DNA of 64,000 bases, from assembly GCA_020205615.1 (NCBI GenBank), contig CM035162.1, positions 48,578,076 to 48,642,075 on the forward strand. Reading direction: 5' to 3'. Below the pieces are notes generated by a model. That model did not search any database and was not told the origin of the DNA. It saw only the letters and a program-made list of their open reading frames with translations. Each line of letters begins with the position of its first letter. The first letter of the stretch is position 1. This document shows, one piece after another, positions 10,641 to 22,556 of this stretch. The DNA is from Panax quinquefolius (Eukaryota; Streptophyta; Magnoliopsida; Apiales; Araliaceae). A program made the translations under genes and the position numbers.

Positions 10641-11471
10641 ATCATGTCTGTATATATATATATTTACAACTTTTATATATATACCTGCTTACTACTTTTT
10701 ATAAAAATTACAAAGATCATGTGAGCCTAGGAATCATGTGATCACAGATTTAGCCTATCGGATCTAGATTCTGGCTCAGTAATGGACATTTTCAAATTGT
10801 AAGCGCCTTTGTAAATTATTCTCATGGTCTCTAATTTCCTCGATGGTTTTCATACCCACGAGGAAGTTCGCATTATTTTGTACATTATTTTCTTATAGAT
10901 GCTTCAGATCTCTAAATAAAATCAATCAAGTCAACACTTAATAAAATGGAAGTGTAAAAGGTCTCAATTACTATTGAGCATCGTGGTTTGAAAAAACCTT
11001 TTGATAAAACATCATTGATATATCTTGCTAAAACCTGAATTTTTACATAAATTCAAACTCAGTGTATATAGGTGCGAACGAGGCCTCGCACTACTTCCAA
11101 ATAACAAAGACATCGACCCACACACACATTCAGATAATAGTTTCTTGAAAAGAGGCTACCACATAGTGGTAACACGGATGCTCTGGGGTCCCTAACACCT
11201 TCCCTCCGCATAATCAAGTCCCCGGACCTTAATGAATCTTAGTTTCACCGACCCGTTTAGCAGTGTCACATCATTGGGTCAATGTGCAAACCTTTTCTCA
11301 GTTGTGTTGGTACAACCATTTAAAAACCAATCATGCGACTCTTAATACCCATCATCGACATTATACATGTCGAACCTTTTTTACTTGTTTTTTCAAACAA
11401 ATCTCACCTAAAATGAGAACACCAAAGAACAAGTAACGAAAAGGGACAACTAAAAAATCCCGATGTCGACA

Positions 11472-13065
11472 GCGGGTCTGGGCTTTGATGGTACGAGGGG
11501 ACCACCAGCGGTATAATGCCTCATGGGTATATGAACTCTGTGATAGAGTGTAACCGTCAATGCCCAACAACGGGATATCACTGATGGGCGACTGCAACAT
11601 ATGCCAATAATGCATGGCAGGAGGCAAGATCGGTACACGAATCTCTCCTATGGTGCTCCTAATAGCACGCTCTCCTAAATAGAGCTCCCATCCTCCATCT
11701 GTGAATAGAGGAATCCTACGGGTGGATATCACGTGCTCGACACCAGTCGGGAATCCATCCTCAAAGCCGATAATCAAGTGTTCCTCAGAGTAGGGACCCA
11801 AGTGATGACATCAGCTGTCAACAACTCTAACTTTAGGCGACAATGGGTGAAACCCTTAGCTACAGGATCCTCAGCTAAAATGGAGTGATGGCATCACCAT
11901 CCTCGTGGATAGTTGTCCAAACCTAGCACACTCACAGGACACAAACATGGGAGCTTCTTCTAGGCCCAAAATTGCCAACACAAAGGAAAACATCTGCTGT
12001 CAGTGAACACTCTTTACCTATACATGTGAAATCAAAAGAGAAATACTCACCAGCAGAAATGGGTAAAATCCTAAAAAAGCCTTTGTCAAGCCCTGCGAAC
12101 GCATGCCCATTCCCCTGAGGAAATATAAAAAGGTGTAGGAGCCCCAATCATACTCTCCAATATGGTCCACCTCCCGAGTGGCGCTAATCAAAGTGAATGA
12201 CACCGTGGAAGAGTTGTCTGCTATGAAATAACCCCTGATAATCATCAGGAACAATCGCCGAAGAATACGATCCCTGACTCTCTCATCAGCGGGTATGTGC
12301 TCACTCAACAGTCCACTCATAGCTTCTACGCTAAAGGACCTGCATAATGGTCTTGCTTTTGAGCGCTTCAAATATAACTCCTAACAAGGATCTCGACGAC
12401 AACAACAGTAATGTTCTCCGTATACGGCATCGGGCGCCTCCAACTCCATACCGTGATAAATCACCAATCCATCGGCGCCATCATCACCTCACAATCCAAC
12501 AATGGAGCATCCGAAGTCTCGGTGAAACCAAATACGACAATGCCCTGAGGTAACCCTGGGACAACCGCGGGGAAGAATGGAAAAGAATGCCCCAAAGGCC
12601 CAATCATGCACAATACCTCGGTAATCTGGATACAGAGCTCGACATGTGGAGTGTATGCAAATCGCCCTCGAGGTCGTAGGTAAAGCCGGGAACCTACATC
12701 AAATGCAAATCAAACATCGTAATCCTTGCTCTTCATCAATAGGAAAAAGGAAGATCAAACCCAACTTTAACCTCATTTCAAGGGTAAGTAAACCAAGGGT
12801 GGCGACCCAAATCACCCGTAAGATCCGAATTGCCACCGTAATGCCTAAAGATCCATGCGGGGAACATTAGTCAGAGAGTCGGAGCTATTTCCAAAGACAT
12901 CCTTATCCTCGTCCTCGACATCCGGTACATCAACCCGGACAAGAAGGATCACTGCCTCAGCCAAACGACGAGGCTGTCTAACTAAACGAGGTCGAGGCAC
13001 TTCAGAAGCCCTCCTCCGCACACCTGAAGTGGTCTTGCGGGAACTACTCGACTAATCTAGATCCA
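11472..13065 (-). pseudogene. Plant mobile domain (PMD)-like pseudogene, antisense to element I
   Basis: Minus-strand coding remnants. A start-like region at 13065-12840 is rich in Arg and Ser, then acidic (DVPDVEDEDKDVF). Around 12600-12480 one frame reads FPAVVPGLPQGIVVFG. From 12371 to 12018 a frame reads LRRLFLMIIRGYFIADNSS, then VDHIGEYDWGSYTFLYFLRGM. From 11801 a frame reads STRRIPLFTDGGWELYLG and IRVPILPPAMHYWHMLQS. The pattern resembles the plant mobile domain (aminotransferase-like) family, known from host proteins and as an antisense accessory ORF in some Tat-lineage elements; this is by eye only. It ends abruptly at 11472 where LTR K abuts after WWSPRTIKAQTR. Frame changes and stops show decay, though some gaps could be introns. 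Confidence 0.42.
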
Positions 13066-14519
13066 TAAATATCTGGACACAAGTCTCCAAATCACCTCAG
13101 AAAGGGTGTGGTAAATTCTAACATGGAGATTTTCGAATGTATGCATGCATTACTTTAACTTACGCCTACAGTAGAGTTAAAATGCATGACTACCCAATGC
13201 CTAGACTTTTGAAAATTTTTGCCAGAGTCTACTTTGTAAATAGGACTAGCCACATAAACATAGGCATGACTAGGTGGCCATTCAGTTGCACACCTACCCA
13301 CAATCATAAACATCCTACATGCATAAGTATATCAAAGTCATAAATTCATAAGGGTAGCCTAATTACCAGGATTACTTTGTTTTCTTACATTTTGCTCATT
13401 TTTCCTCAAATAGGATAGGAAATGGTAGAAAAAGGTACCAATTTAACTATTTCAAAAGTCAAATTTTTTCACATCGTTATGTTCATCATGGTTAAATACG
13501 AACATTTTCTATGTTGAATATTTTTTATCATGACATACTAGCATGCATATTCACTACTATGTGTTTAGACGCATTTCATATGATAAGTCATTTTCCAACG
13601 GATATAAACTGGAAAAGAAGACATGCATATGCTACCAGGATAGTGTAGAACTCTTGTACAGTGACAAAATTTGCAGAAAGACACCAACTCAAAGCAGATC
13701 CAAGAAGAGCTCTTGATATCCTGTAAGTGCAGAACTTGAAATGACTCGTGAAAGCCACAGCTGCCTTAAAGGCCACCCACGACTGGCCATAGGTGTACCT
13801 GCGGCTCCCCTTGGGTGGGGCCCATCCCTCCAGCTACACGATTGAGCAGAAAAGCTTGAAATCCTGGTTTTTCGTGGACCAAATTACAGGTCTTCATGTC
13901 ATTCATTGGTATTTACCCGGACACAAGATTACTATACCAATGATCACAACTATTGCAAACTGCATTCGACAATACCTCACAAAGGTCCGATGCCGTCAAT
14001 TTGGAGTCGCAACTCCAAAACACTTCTCCTTAGCGAGAACTTCATACATTTCATCCGTTGATGCACATGTCAACAAAGGTCAAGCAACCTTGACAACATT
14101 TAGCTGATGGAAAGTAAATTCATCGAAGCATTGGAAGCCATCCGATGATTTCAGCAATTGATGCACACGACAACGAAGGTCAAGCAGCCTTGACATCATC
14201 CCCAGCAGGGATTTCATCCGTTGATGTACATTTCAAATGAGGGTCGTGAAACCCCGACAAACACAGATCGCTGGCAAGAATTCGATGCACCATTAAAAAG
14301 ACCTGGTGATACAAACCAGGGAAGACCATCTTCATCGGGGATGACCGATGATAGAATTTGTTATACACGTCTTCAACAAGCAGAATATATCCCCACATGT
14401 CTTCAGATATGAGAGGTACATCCTCAATGGGAAGTCTGTACCAAGGATTAAGGACTTTGGTGATAACCCCAATGTCAACATACTGGAAGTTCTTGAAAAC
14501 TTTGGAGCACACATCCAAT
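13066..14519. other. 3' internal region of element I, no recognisable gene
   Basis: No protein domain recognised. The right end continues, across the Athila insertion, into 26649-26867, which leads to I's polypurine tract and 3' LTR. It contains two to three copies of an imperfect ~100-base repeat (about 14045-14250) built around TTGATGCACA and AAGGTCAAGCAxCCTTGACA. A 112-codon minus-strand frame (14518-14180) and a plus-strand frame running across the insertion site both exist; I cannot choose between them, and neither resembles a known protein. Confidence 0.5.
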
Positions 14520-14524
14520 CAGTT

Positions 14525-16227
14525 TGATAAGTGGGTTTTATACCTACTTATGGAGTACCAATTCATTCGAACTATGCCCATCTCAAGTATATTTTAGTAT
14601 GTTTTGGTTGCATTTCATGTTAGTTTGCATTGCATATACTTAAAACCCCTTTTGGTGAATAAGTGCAGGAATCAACCTAATTTGGTGGTATTATAGGGCA
14701 CGAGGCTAATGGACGCATGAGGCGAGGCAAAAGCTAGAATATGCATGGCTGAGGATTGAGTGGAGCATGGATGGACAAGCATGGATGGACATAGGACACT
14801 TCACTAGTAGCAACAACATTGCAGAACCAAACTCGTGAGCGTAACCGTAGTTCATCAATCGCAAGCATGCATGCACACATGCGGCAGATGAGCTTGAGAC
14901 GCGCCTACCTGCCGAATACCCAAATTTCTGACAATGGTACCTCATCGCAAGTCATACTGATCACGAGCATGACAAGTTTAGGGACGCGCTACGTCATGAG
15001 AGCCCGCTGAGACATCAAGACATACTTTAAGTCTCGCTACCATGAGAAACGTGATTGAGGAGGAGCCAAGCTGCCAGGGCCCTCAAGTCACCGATTTGTT
15101 TTATTTTATTTTTTTAATTAAAATGGTTGTAATTGATTTAAAATGATATCTAATTGGTGTCAGACGTATCTGTGATATCTTTTCATCTTTTGATGTATTT
15201 TTCATCATCGTTATTAGGGTTTATTTTCTGGGAGAGATTCCAACGTAGAAGGAGGCCAAAACTCTACTTTTCTACTTCTTCTTGGAAGTTTTTACCAGAG
15301 TGGATTATTATTATTAATTTGCTGGAATTTTATGAGGATTTGAATATTAATAGTGGATTCTATTCAGCAATTGGTTTTGATAGTTCTATCTTTCATCTTT
15401 CAATTGTTTGTTTATTAATCATGTTTAGATTTGATCCCATGATGGCTTTTGGTTCACCATGAACTAAACTCCATTATGGGATTCTAACGGATTTTAATAT
15501 GTAGTTTGATTGTAGATGCTTGAATGTCGGGTTTTTTAAATATCATATGGGATGTCTATCATGATCAGTTTGCATGTATGAATGCTTGATCACCATTCCT
15601 TTCAATATTTGTATGGAATTGACAATGAACATGCAAGTATGGATTGTAATCATGATAAGATAATGATATGGGGTCTGCTTTTATACGGCTTGTGTATTTT
15701 GTGAACTAGATAGACATATACCGCTTTCACCGTATAAGTTAGAATAAGGGCTTGAACTTAAATTCAATATAATTGCAATTTCACATGTATATATAGTGAT
15801 TTTGGTTATATTGATGATTACATAGAGTCTATCATCCGTGGATGTCGTGTGAAGTAGGTTTTAGTGCATTGAAAATGGCTAAAACTCTTTAGTGCTCTTG
15901 GCTACTTTCCTATGATATGTGAACAAGTCATATATGATATAGTGGCGATTGAATGAAATATTAAATGAAGTTAGATCCCATTATTTCCATTTTATTTATT
16001 CCATTGTTATTATTGTTTTAGTTGTTATTTTTAATTCGAGAACAAACCAATTTTAGTCATTAGTTCGAGCATCTAAATATAGTGATTTAATTAATGCATA
16101 GTGATTTAAATTAAACAACTTTCTCTCGTGGGATCGATACTTTACTTGCTTTCAGTATCGCTTGTTAACACATGTATGTTTGCAGATGAGTTAGAGCTCT
16201 TTTGTTAAGACTAAAAAAGAGGCAACA
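14525..16227 (+). mobile_element. 5' LTR of Athila-like element L
   Basis: 1703 bases, starting TGATAAGTGGG and ending GAGGCAACA. It aligns over its length with 24956-26643. Most of it is nearly identical between copies, but the segment 14820-15070 is strongly diverged from its partner at 25250-25500. No gene inside. Confidence 0.95.
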
Positions 16228-16233
16228 TGTTTT

Positions 16234-16251
16234 TGGCGCCGTTGTCGGGGA
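16234..16251 (+). other. Primer-binding site of element L (tRNA-Asp type)
   Basis: TGGCGCCGTTGTCGGGGA, six bases after the 5' LTR. It differs by one base from the TGGCGCCGTTGCCGGGGA site known for Athila elements, which is complementary to the 3' end of tRNA-Asp and primes minus-strand DNA synthesis. Confidence 0.93.
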
Positions 16252-16379
16252 AAGGCGTTTAATTTAGTATTATTATCATTAGTTTTAAGCTATATTGTAT
16301 GACTTAGACAATTCTAGTCTTATCTTATCTTATCTCATTTCAGTTTTTATTTTTATTTTAGGAATTTGGATAAATTTTT

Positions 16380-17946
16380 ATGCGCACGCGGTCATCAAAC
16401 CCCGACTTAACACCTATTTAGAACAACATAAACGGGAGAGGTTGGAAAGCGAGTGTTCGTAGGAATTTACAAGCACAATTAGAAAGTACGACAGTTAATA
16501 TAGCAGCCGAGGCACAAGGAGAAGAGCAAAGAGAGGATCATAGGGCTCTGAAGGAATATTCCATGCCCAACATTAATGGACTACAGTCTAGCATTGGCAG
16601 ACTAGCGATAGTAGCCAATACATTCGAGATAAAAATGGGCACTATTCAAATGGTACAGAATTCGGTATAGTTTGGGGGTGCCGCTACAGACGGTCCGAAT
16701 GAACACCTGTTGAGTTTCATCGAAATTTGTGATACATTCAGATACAACGGTGTAACGGAGGATGCTATCGACTTAGGCTATTCCCATTCTCATTGAGGAT
16801 AAAGCAAGAAGTCGGCTTCATTCTTTTGCCAAAGCAGGATCTATAACTACATGGGAGGATTTAGCACATATGTTCTTAGCTAAGTTCTTTCTGATGGCTA
16901 AGACTGCAAAGATGAGGACAACTATCTCTCAGTTTAAGCAACAACATGGTGAGTCCTTATACGAAGCATGGGAGAGGTACAAAGAAATGCTGAGGAAGTG
17001 TCCACATCACGGTATGCCAGATTGGATGGTGATCAACACGTTCTATAATGGATTAGGATGGTAGTCGAGACCGATTGTAGATGCAGCTGCTGGAGGGGCA
17101 TTATGGGCAAAAAGCTATGAAGAAGCCTATAACCTCATCGAGACAATGACATCAAACGATTTTCAAAATCCTACATCTCGGATAGCACAACCCAAAGTTG
17201 CGGTGTGTGTGAGGTCGATGCTATTACTCAATTGTCAAAGACAGATGGCAGCCATGGCAAAGAAGATAGATACTTTGGCAGAAGGTAAAACAAAGACAGT
17301 TGCCTTCGTATGTGAGATTTGTGCGGGGTCACACTCGACGGATCAATGTGCTATCACCAGAGTCGCAAGAAGATGTGAACAACTACAAAAAAGACCAAGG
17401 TCAGGGCTTCGTAACACATACCACCCCAACAACCAAATCATCCAAAATTTAGTCAAGGTCAAATAACCAAGGAATCAAAGAGAATCGGCCAATCAAATAA
17501 TCGGCCAGACACAACCAAATAAGAACTACGCTTAATCCTAGACCACCTTTTCTCACCGGGATTTTCAACAACAACAACATCACACTCCATCTGCACCTCA
17601 GCCAGAAAAGAAATCAGAAATGGAGGAGATGATGATGAAATACATGACAAACAAAGAGGTTATGATCAAAAGCCAAGCAGTGGCTATTAAGAATCTGAAA
17701 ACTCAAATGGGGCAGATGGCGAACATGCTTACTAATAGGCCCCAGGGTTCATTGCCAAGTAATACAGAGACAAATCCAAGAAAAGACGGGAAGGAAAAGT
17801 GTCAAGCTATCACATTGAGATCTGGGAAAGATTTGTCAGATATCGTCAAGTCGCATACCACGCCGAGATTGCATAAAGAGGAAGTCACGCTACCGCTGCA
17901 TGAGGCGAGGAGCCACCATCGAGAAAGAAAATTTGGAAAAGTCTGA
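16380..17946 (+). pseudogene. Athila gag, decayed
   Basis: Capsid/nucleocapsid gene. The start chosen is the ATG at 16380 (MRTRSSNPDL), about 130 bases after the PBS. Capsid features include NEHLLSFIEICDTFRYNGV, TTWEDLAHMFLAKFF, and KQQHGESLYEAWERYKEML followed by CPHHGMPDW, the Athila Retrotrans_gag pattern. A knuckle-like CEICAGSHSTDQC lies near 17315-17350. The C-terminal part has LKTQMGQMANMLTNRPQGS and ITLRSGK, typical of the Athila gag-PR linker. Stops at about 16419, 16668 and 17062 and frame changes at about 16790 and 17470-17620 break it; the 16668 TAG is one transition from CAG. Confidence 0.88.
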
Positions 17947-18079
17947 GGTTTAGCAGGAAGAGACAGATAAAGCAGGTTTAGAGGAGAAGGTCAAGAGTCC
18001 AGAACCACCAATTCACACTCAAGTTCCGTATCCGCAGAGATTAAATAAGAAATGGGAAGATAAGCAGTTCAGCAAATTC

Positions 18080-18736
18080 TTGGAGGTATTCAAAAAGCTG
18101 CAGATCAACATACCGTTTGCCGAGGCATTGGAACAAATGCCAAGCTATGCAAATTTTATGAAAGGTATACTATCAAGGAAAAGGAGATTAGATGAATTTG
18201 AGACAGTAGCCTTGACAGAAGAATGTAGTGTAGTACTTCAGCAGAAGTTACCTCCGAAGTTGAAGGATCCGGGCAGTTTCACAATCCCGTGCACAATCGG
18301 GAAGATGAATTTTGAAAAATGTTTGTGTGATCTTGGTGCGAGCATAAATTTGATGCCCTTATCATTGTTCAATTAATTGGGACTACCGGATCAAAAGCCA
18401 ACAAACATTTCTTTGCAGTTAGCTGATAGATCCATCACGTATCCACGGGGAATTGTCGAAGATGTATTAGTGAAGGTGGACAAATTTATCTTTCCGGCTG
18501 ACTTCATCATTTTGGATTACGAGAAAAATAAAAGTATACTAATTATACTGGGGAGACCATTTTTAGCCATAAGAAAGACTCTGATCAATGTGCAGAAGGG
18601 GGAACTCACTATGCGTGTTCATGATCAAGAGGTCACCTTTAATGTCTTCAAATCTATGAAGTTTCTAGCAGATGAAGAGGAATGTTTCCTAGTTGATTTG
18701 GTGGATCAGGTAGTAAATGATGAAGTACAGAGTTGA
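18080..18736 (+). pseudogene. Athila aspartic protease, one internal stop
   Basis: Protease that would process the polyprotein. The upstream lead reads VFKKLQINIPFAEALEQMP and YANFMKGILS, conserved in Athila. The active-site region reads CDLGASINLMPLSLF, where Athila proteases have D-x-G-A-S. It continues as ADRSITYPRGIVEDVLVKV, then FPADFIILD and ILGRPFLAIRKTLINV. An in-frame TAA at 18374-18376, directly after the active site, splits an otherwise single frame. It lies between gag and RT, as expected. Confidence 0.88.
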
Positions 18737-19041
18737 GTGGATGATGAACCTTTGAGGAGAATAATTGCTAAAAATTCAGATTTGGAGGACGAGGAACTTA
18801 ACGAACTCAGGCAATATCGGATACCACTCCACAAGTCGTAAAAATTCGTAACACCTATTGAGCCATCGACAAAAGCGGAGAATCCTCAAAGAAAATTAAA
18901 GCCATCTCTCGAGACACCTTCGAACTTGAATTAAAACCACTTCCGTAACATCTCGTGTACATTTTTAAATAAAGATTCAAAGCTACCCGTGATTTTTTCT
19001 TCTCGTGATTAACATCTTTTCGTGAAGAAAACTACTACGAA

Positions 19042-19780
19042 GTGCTTCGAGAGTTCAAATCAACCTATCGGTCGGACCATAGCGGATATCAAAGGGATCA
19101 ACCTTCATTTTGCATGCATAAAATCCTAATGGAAGATGAAAATAAGCCGCCGGTTGAGCAACAAAGGAGACTTAATCCGATAATAAAAGAAGTGGTTAAG
19201 AAAGAGGTGCTAAAATGGTCGGATATAGGCATAATCTATCCGATCTAAGATAACTCATGGGTGAGCCCAAAGGTAAGTGTGTACCAAAAAAAAAAGGTGG
19301 TATGATCAGTAGTGGCTAATGAGAATAATGAGTTGATTCCAACACGAAACAAAGAATGTGGTGGAGAGTATGCATGGACTACCGCAGCTCAACAAAGCTA
19401 CAAGGAAAGATCATTTCCACTTCCATTCATTGATCGATGTTGGATGATTAGCGTGTCATGAGTACTATTCCCTACTGGATGGATATTCGGGCTATAATCA
19501 AATAATGATAGCTCCGAAAGACAAGGAAAATATAACTTTCACATGTCCTTACGGCACATTCGCCTTCGTAAGAATGTCTTTTTAGGTTGTGCAACGCCCA
19601 AACACTTTTCGTAGATGCATGATGGCTATATTTTCGATATGGTGGAGCAAAATGTGGAAGTATTTATGGATGATTTCTCGCCTTTCTGGGATTCATTTGA
19701 TCTATGCCTTGAAAATTTGGTGATAGTTTTGAAAGCTGCAGTGTTGAAACAAATCTAGTAATCGAATCGGGAAAATGCCA
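19042..19780 (+). pseudogene. Athila reverse transcriptase, degraded
   Basis: RT remnants in several frames. The N-terminus reads SFCMHKILMEDENKPPVEQ and RRLNPIIKEVVKKEVLKW, typical of Athila RT. Later fragments include RSFPLPFID, a degraded FAFRRMPFGLCNAP-type region around 19560-19610, and the active-site segment VEVFMDDFSPF at about 19655, with its two aspartates kept. At least four frame changes or stops lie between 19245 and 19780. Bases 18741-19041, between protease and RT, hold only a decayed linker. Confidence 0.82.
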
Positions 19781-19784
19781 TTTT

Positions 19785-20530
19785 ATGGTACAAGAAGGAA
19801 TCATACTGGGCCACAGAGTATCGAAGAAGGGACTCGAGGTAGATAGGGAAAAGTTGGAAACTATAAAGATATTGCCACCACCTACTTCGGTAAAATGTGT
19901 TCGCAGCTTTCTGGGACATGCAGGTTTCTACCGCAGATTCATCAAAGACTTCTCTAAGATAACTAAACCACTATGCGCTTTATTGAGAAGGATGCGATTT
20001 TAACTTTGATGATGCTTGTGTGTCAAGATTTGAGCACCTTAAAGGGAAATTAACATCAGCACCAATTATTATTGCACCAGATTGGGAATTGCCATTTGAG
20101 CTGATGTGTGATGCCAGTGATTACACCGTAGGGGCTGCTTTGGGGCAGAGAAAAGAGAAGATGTTTCATGTTATTTATTATGCCAGCAAGACCCTTACAG
20201 ATGCACAGCTGAACTACACCGCCACGGAGAAAGAGAGTTATCGGCGTTGTATACGCTTTTTGATAAATTTTGAGCATATTTGATCGGCAAGACAAAGGTG
20301 ATAGTATATACGATCACGCCGCAATTCGACATTTAGTGGCAAAGAAGGATGCAAAGCCCGCTTGATCGATGGATTTTATTATCGCAGAATTTGATTTGGA
20401 AATCAAGGACAGGAAGGGCACTGAAAACCAAGTGGCAGACCACTTATCTCGACTTGAGAATCCGAAAAGGGAGACAGATGACAAGGTTTTAATCAATGAA
20501 TCCTTTCCACATGAATAGTTGTTTGTGGTA
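19785..20530 (+). pseudogene. Athila RT thumb and RNase H, degraded
   Basis: The first piece (19785-20003) carries GIILGHRVSKKGLEVDREK and SFLGHAGFYRRFIKDFSKI, the RT thumb/connection. The next (20020-20283) carries the RNase H start FELMCDASDYTVGAALGQR, with its catalytic aspartate, and ASKTLTDAQLNYTATEKE with the glutamate. The C-terminal part in another frame reads WILLSQNLIWKSRTGRAL-like text, with ENQVADHLSRLE near 20435 in the true frame. Three frame changes split it. Confidence 0.85.
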
Positions 20531-20538
20531 AAAGGGAA

Positions 20539-21430
20539 GTGCCTTGGTTTGCGCACTCACAAAACTATTTGGTGAGTAAGATGCTACCTTCTGACTTGGC
20601 GGGTTATCAAAAGAAGAAATTTATGCATGATGTTAAATGGTATATATGGGATGAGCCTTATTTGTTTAAACAGTGTTCTAATCAAGTTATAAGAAGGTGT
20701 ATTACATATAGGGAAACCGAAGGGGATTTTCAGCAGATCATCACTTCATCGCAGTATGGAGGTCACTATGGTGGTGAAAGAACAATGAATAGAATACTAC
20801 AAGGTGATTCTACCGGGTCGACAATTTTCAAAGATGCATACAGCTTTGTCCAAATGGCAGGATGGATGTCACGAGTGGGGAACATCTCTAAAAGGAATGA
20901 AATGCCATTGAATACAATCTTGAAGTAGAAATTTTTGATGTATGGGGAATTGATTTTATGGGGTCTTTCGCTTCTTCCTCGCAAAATCTCTACATTTTGC
21001 TCAATCAGAGATTATGTCTCGAAATGGGTAGAAGTGGCAGCTCTTCTGACAAATGATGCCAAGGTCGTTCTCAGATTTTTACATAGAAATATCTTCACGA
21101 GGTTTGGGACCCCAAGGGCTATCATTAGTGACGAAGGCAGTCACTTTTGTAACATTCAGTTTACAGCTTTGTTGGCTAAATATGGGGTGAATCATCGCAT
21201 TGCTACAAAGATATCACCCACAAACGAATGGCCAAGTCAAAAGTGTCAAATCGAGAAGTTAAGAGAATCCTAGAGAAAGTTGTGAATCCCACAAGGAAGG
21301 ACCGGTCATTTAAGTTAGATGATGCAGTATGGGCTTATAGGATGGCATATAAGACACCATCGGGTATGTCACCTTTTCAACTCGTGTATGGAAAAAGCCC
21401 GCCACCTTCCTATGGAGCTCGAGCATAAAG
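20539..21430 (+). pseudogene. Athila integrase, degraded
   Basis: Integrase in three frames. Recognisable parts: the pre-zinc segment MLPSDLAGYQKKKFMHDVK, WDEPYLFKQCSNQVIRRCI, the zinc-binding SQYGGHYGGERT, a core strand with KWVEVAALLTNDAKVVLRF, the second catalytic aspartate in AIISDEGSHFCN, and the glutamate region [12 protein letters not shown]. It ends with [19 protein letters not shown]. The first aspartate region (usually WGIDFMGPF) overlaps a frame change at about 20940. No chromodomain follows, as expected for Athila. Confidence 0.85.
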
Positions 21431-22556
21431 CATATCAAGCAATTCAAAGCTAAATTTTGATTTGAAAGTCATTTGGAGAAACGCATACATCAACTCAATG
21501 AGTCGATGAATTCAGATTGCGTATATACGAAAATTCAAGTCAGATAAGGAGAAAGTGAAGAAATGGCATGACCAAAAATTATTGAGAGAGCATTTGAACC
21601 AGACAAAGGGTTTTACTTTATAACCCGCACTTAAACTTTTTCCCGGTAGTCAAATCGAGGTGGTCGTGACCATTTACAAGTGAAAACTGCTTTTTCCATA
21701 TGGTGCAATTGAAATATTCGATACGCTGCCGCATGCAAGCCTTTTAAGGTGAATGGACAGCGCTTAAAACATTACTTTGGTGGTGAGGTAGACAGACAAA
21801 AAGTCACCTCAATTCTTTCTTCAACATGAGCATCAGATACAGTCAAGCTAATTAACTATAACTTAGCGCTTGATGGGAGGCAACCCATTATTTTCTATCT
21901 CTAAAATCCTCTTTTCACTCTTTTTATTTATTTAGTTAAGTTATTTCATTAACTCAATTTCAACCTAAGTTAGGACCATGCGATTATCTCTGCATAATTA
22001 ACATACTAGCTGATATTGAAGGGGAGCGTGTATATGAATTGTATAAAATTAGGGTGATACAATAGACATTCATGTTTATTTATTAAACCATGCTTTGATA
22101 AGGTCTATTGATGAATTGCAAGTGTATTGGAGAGCACGCATTTCTATCTTGTAGAGTCTAAAAATAAAAAACAAAGAAGCAGAAGTAGGATCGCTACCGC
22201 CGATGAATACAACACACACACTCATCATACCTCAAGCCACACACACTCGTACTAATAATGCCACTCCGCCATACCGAAAACCATTGTAAGGACGCGCGGC
22301 CGCGCGCGATAGCAGACGTGGAAATATTTTTAAAAGTACAATATCCGAGTTGTTGTCTAATTGTGTCTCTCATTTAATATAACAGAAGCGTATTATTTTG
22401 TTCTCCTATATTCAAAAGACTCATCAACTCTCATTAAAGTTCATACCCATAAATCTCCTTCCTGGCATAAATCTAGGGTTCTACTTGAGTTATGTAGCAG
22501 TAAGTTTGGGGGCACGCTCATCAACAATTCCTCTGCATTCTCTCTATCATCTGCAT
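21431..22556 (+). other. Spacer between Athila integrase and extra ORF
   Basis: About 1.1 kb. The first part (to about 21850) is a decayed integrase C-terminus. The rest is AT-rich without domains. I see no splice signal I can support, though Athila extra ORFs are thought to be expressed from spliced RNA. Confidence 0.55.

Larger units (their letters stand above)
10105..11471 (+). mobile_element. LTR fragment K of the Tat/Ogre-like family
   Basis: Plus-strand LTR fragment matching the reverse complement of element J's 3' LTR (28151 to about 29750): the same order of AT microsatellites, the segment GACTAACATTATC followed by GTTATGCCTCGATTGAG, the CGTGGTGGTTGAT tandem units, and the terminal region around TTTGTTTTTTCAAACAAATC. 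It ends in CCCGATGTCGACA at 11471 and directly abuts the plant-mobile-domain-like coding sequence. No primer-binding site follows, so it is a solo or 3' LTR end. The upstream half of the LTR is missing. Confidence 0.75.

Noticed and set aside
14180..14518. 112-codon minus-strand frame in the 3' region of element I
   Set aside because: No recognisable domain, and an equally plausible plus-strand frame overlaps it across the Athila insertion site; coding status cannot be decided.
16234..16251. tRNA gene-like sequence
   Set aside because: Only the 18-base primer-binding site is present, with no cloverleaf; the same holds for 48141-48158 and 38094-38104.
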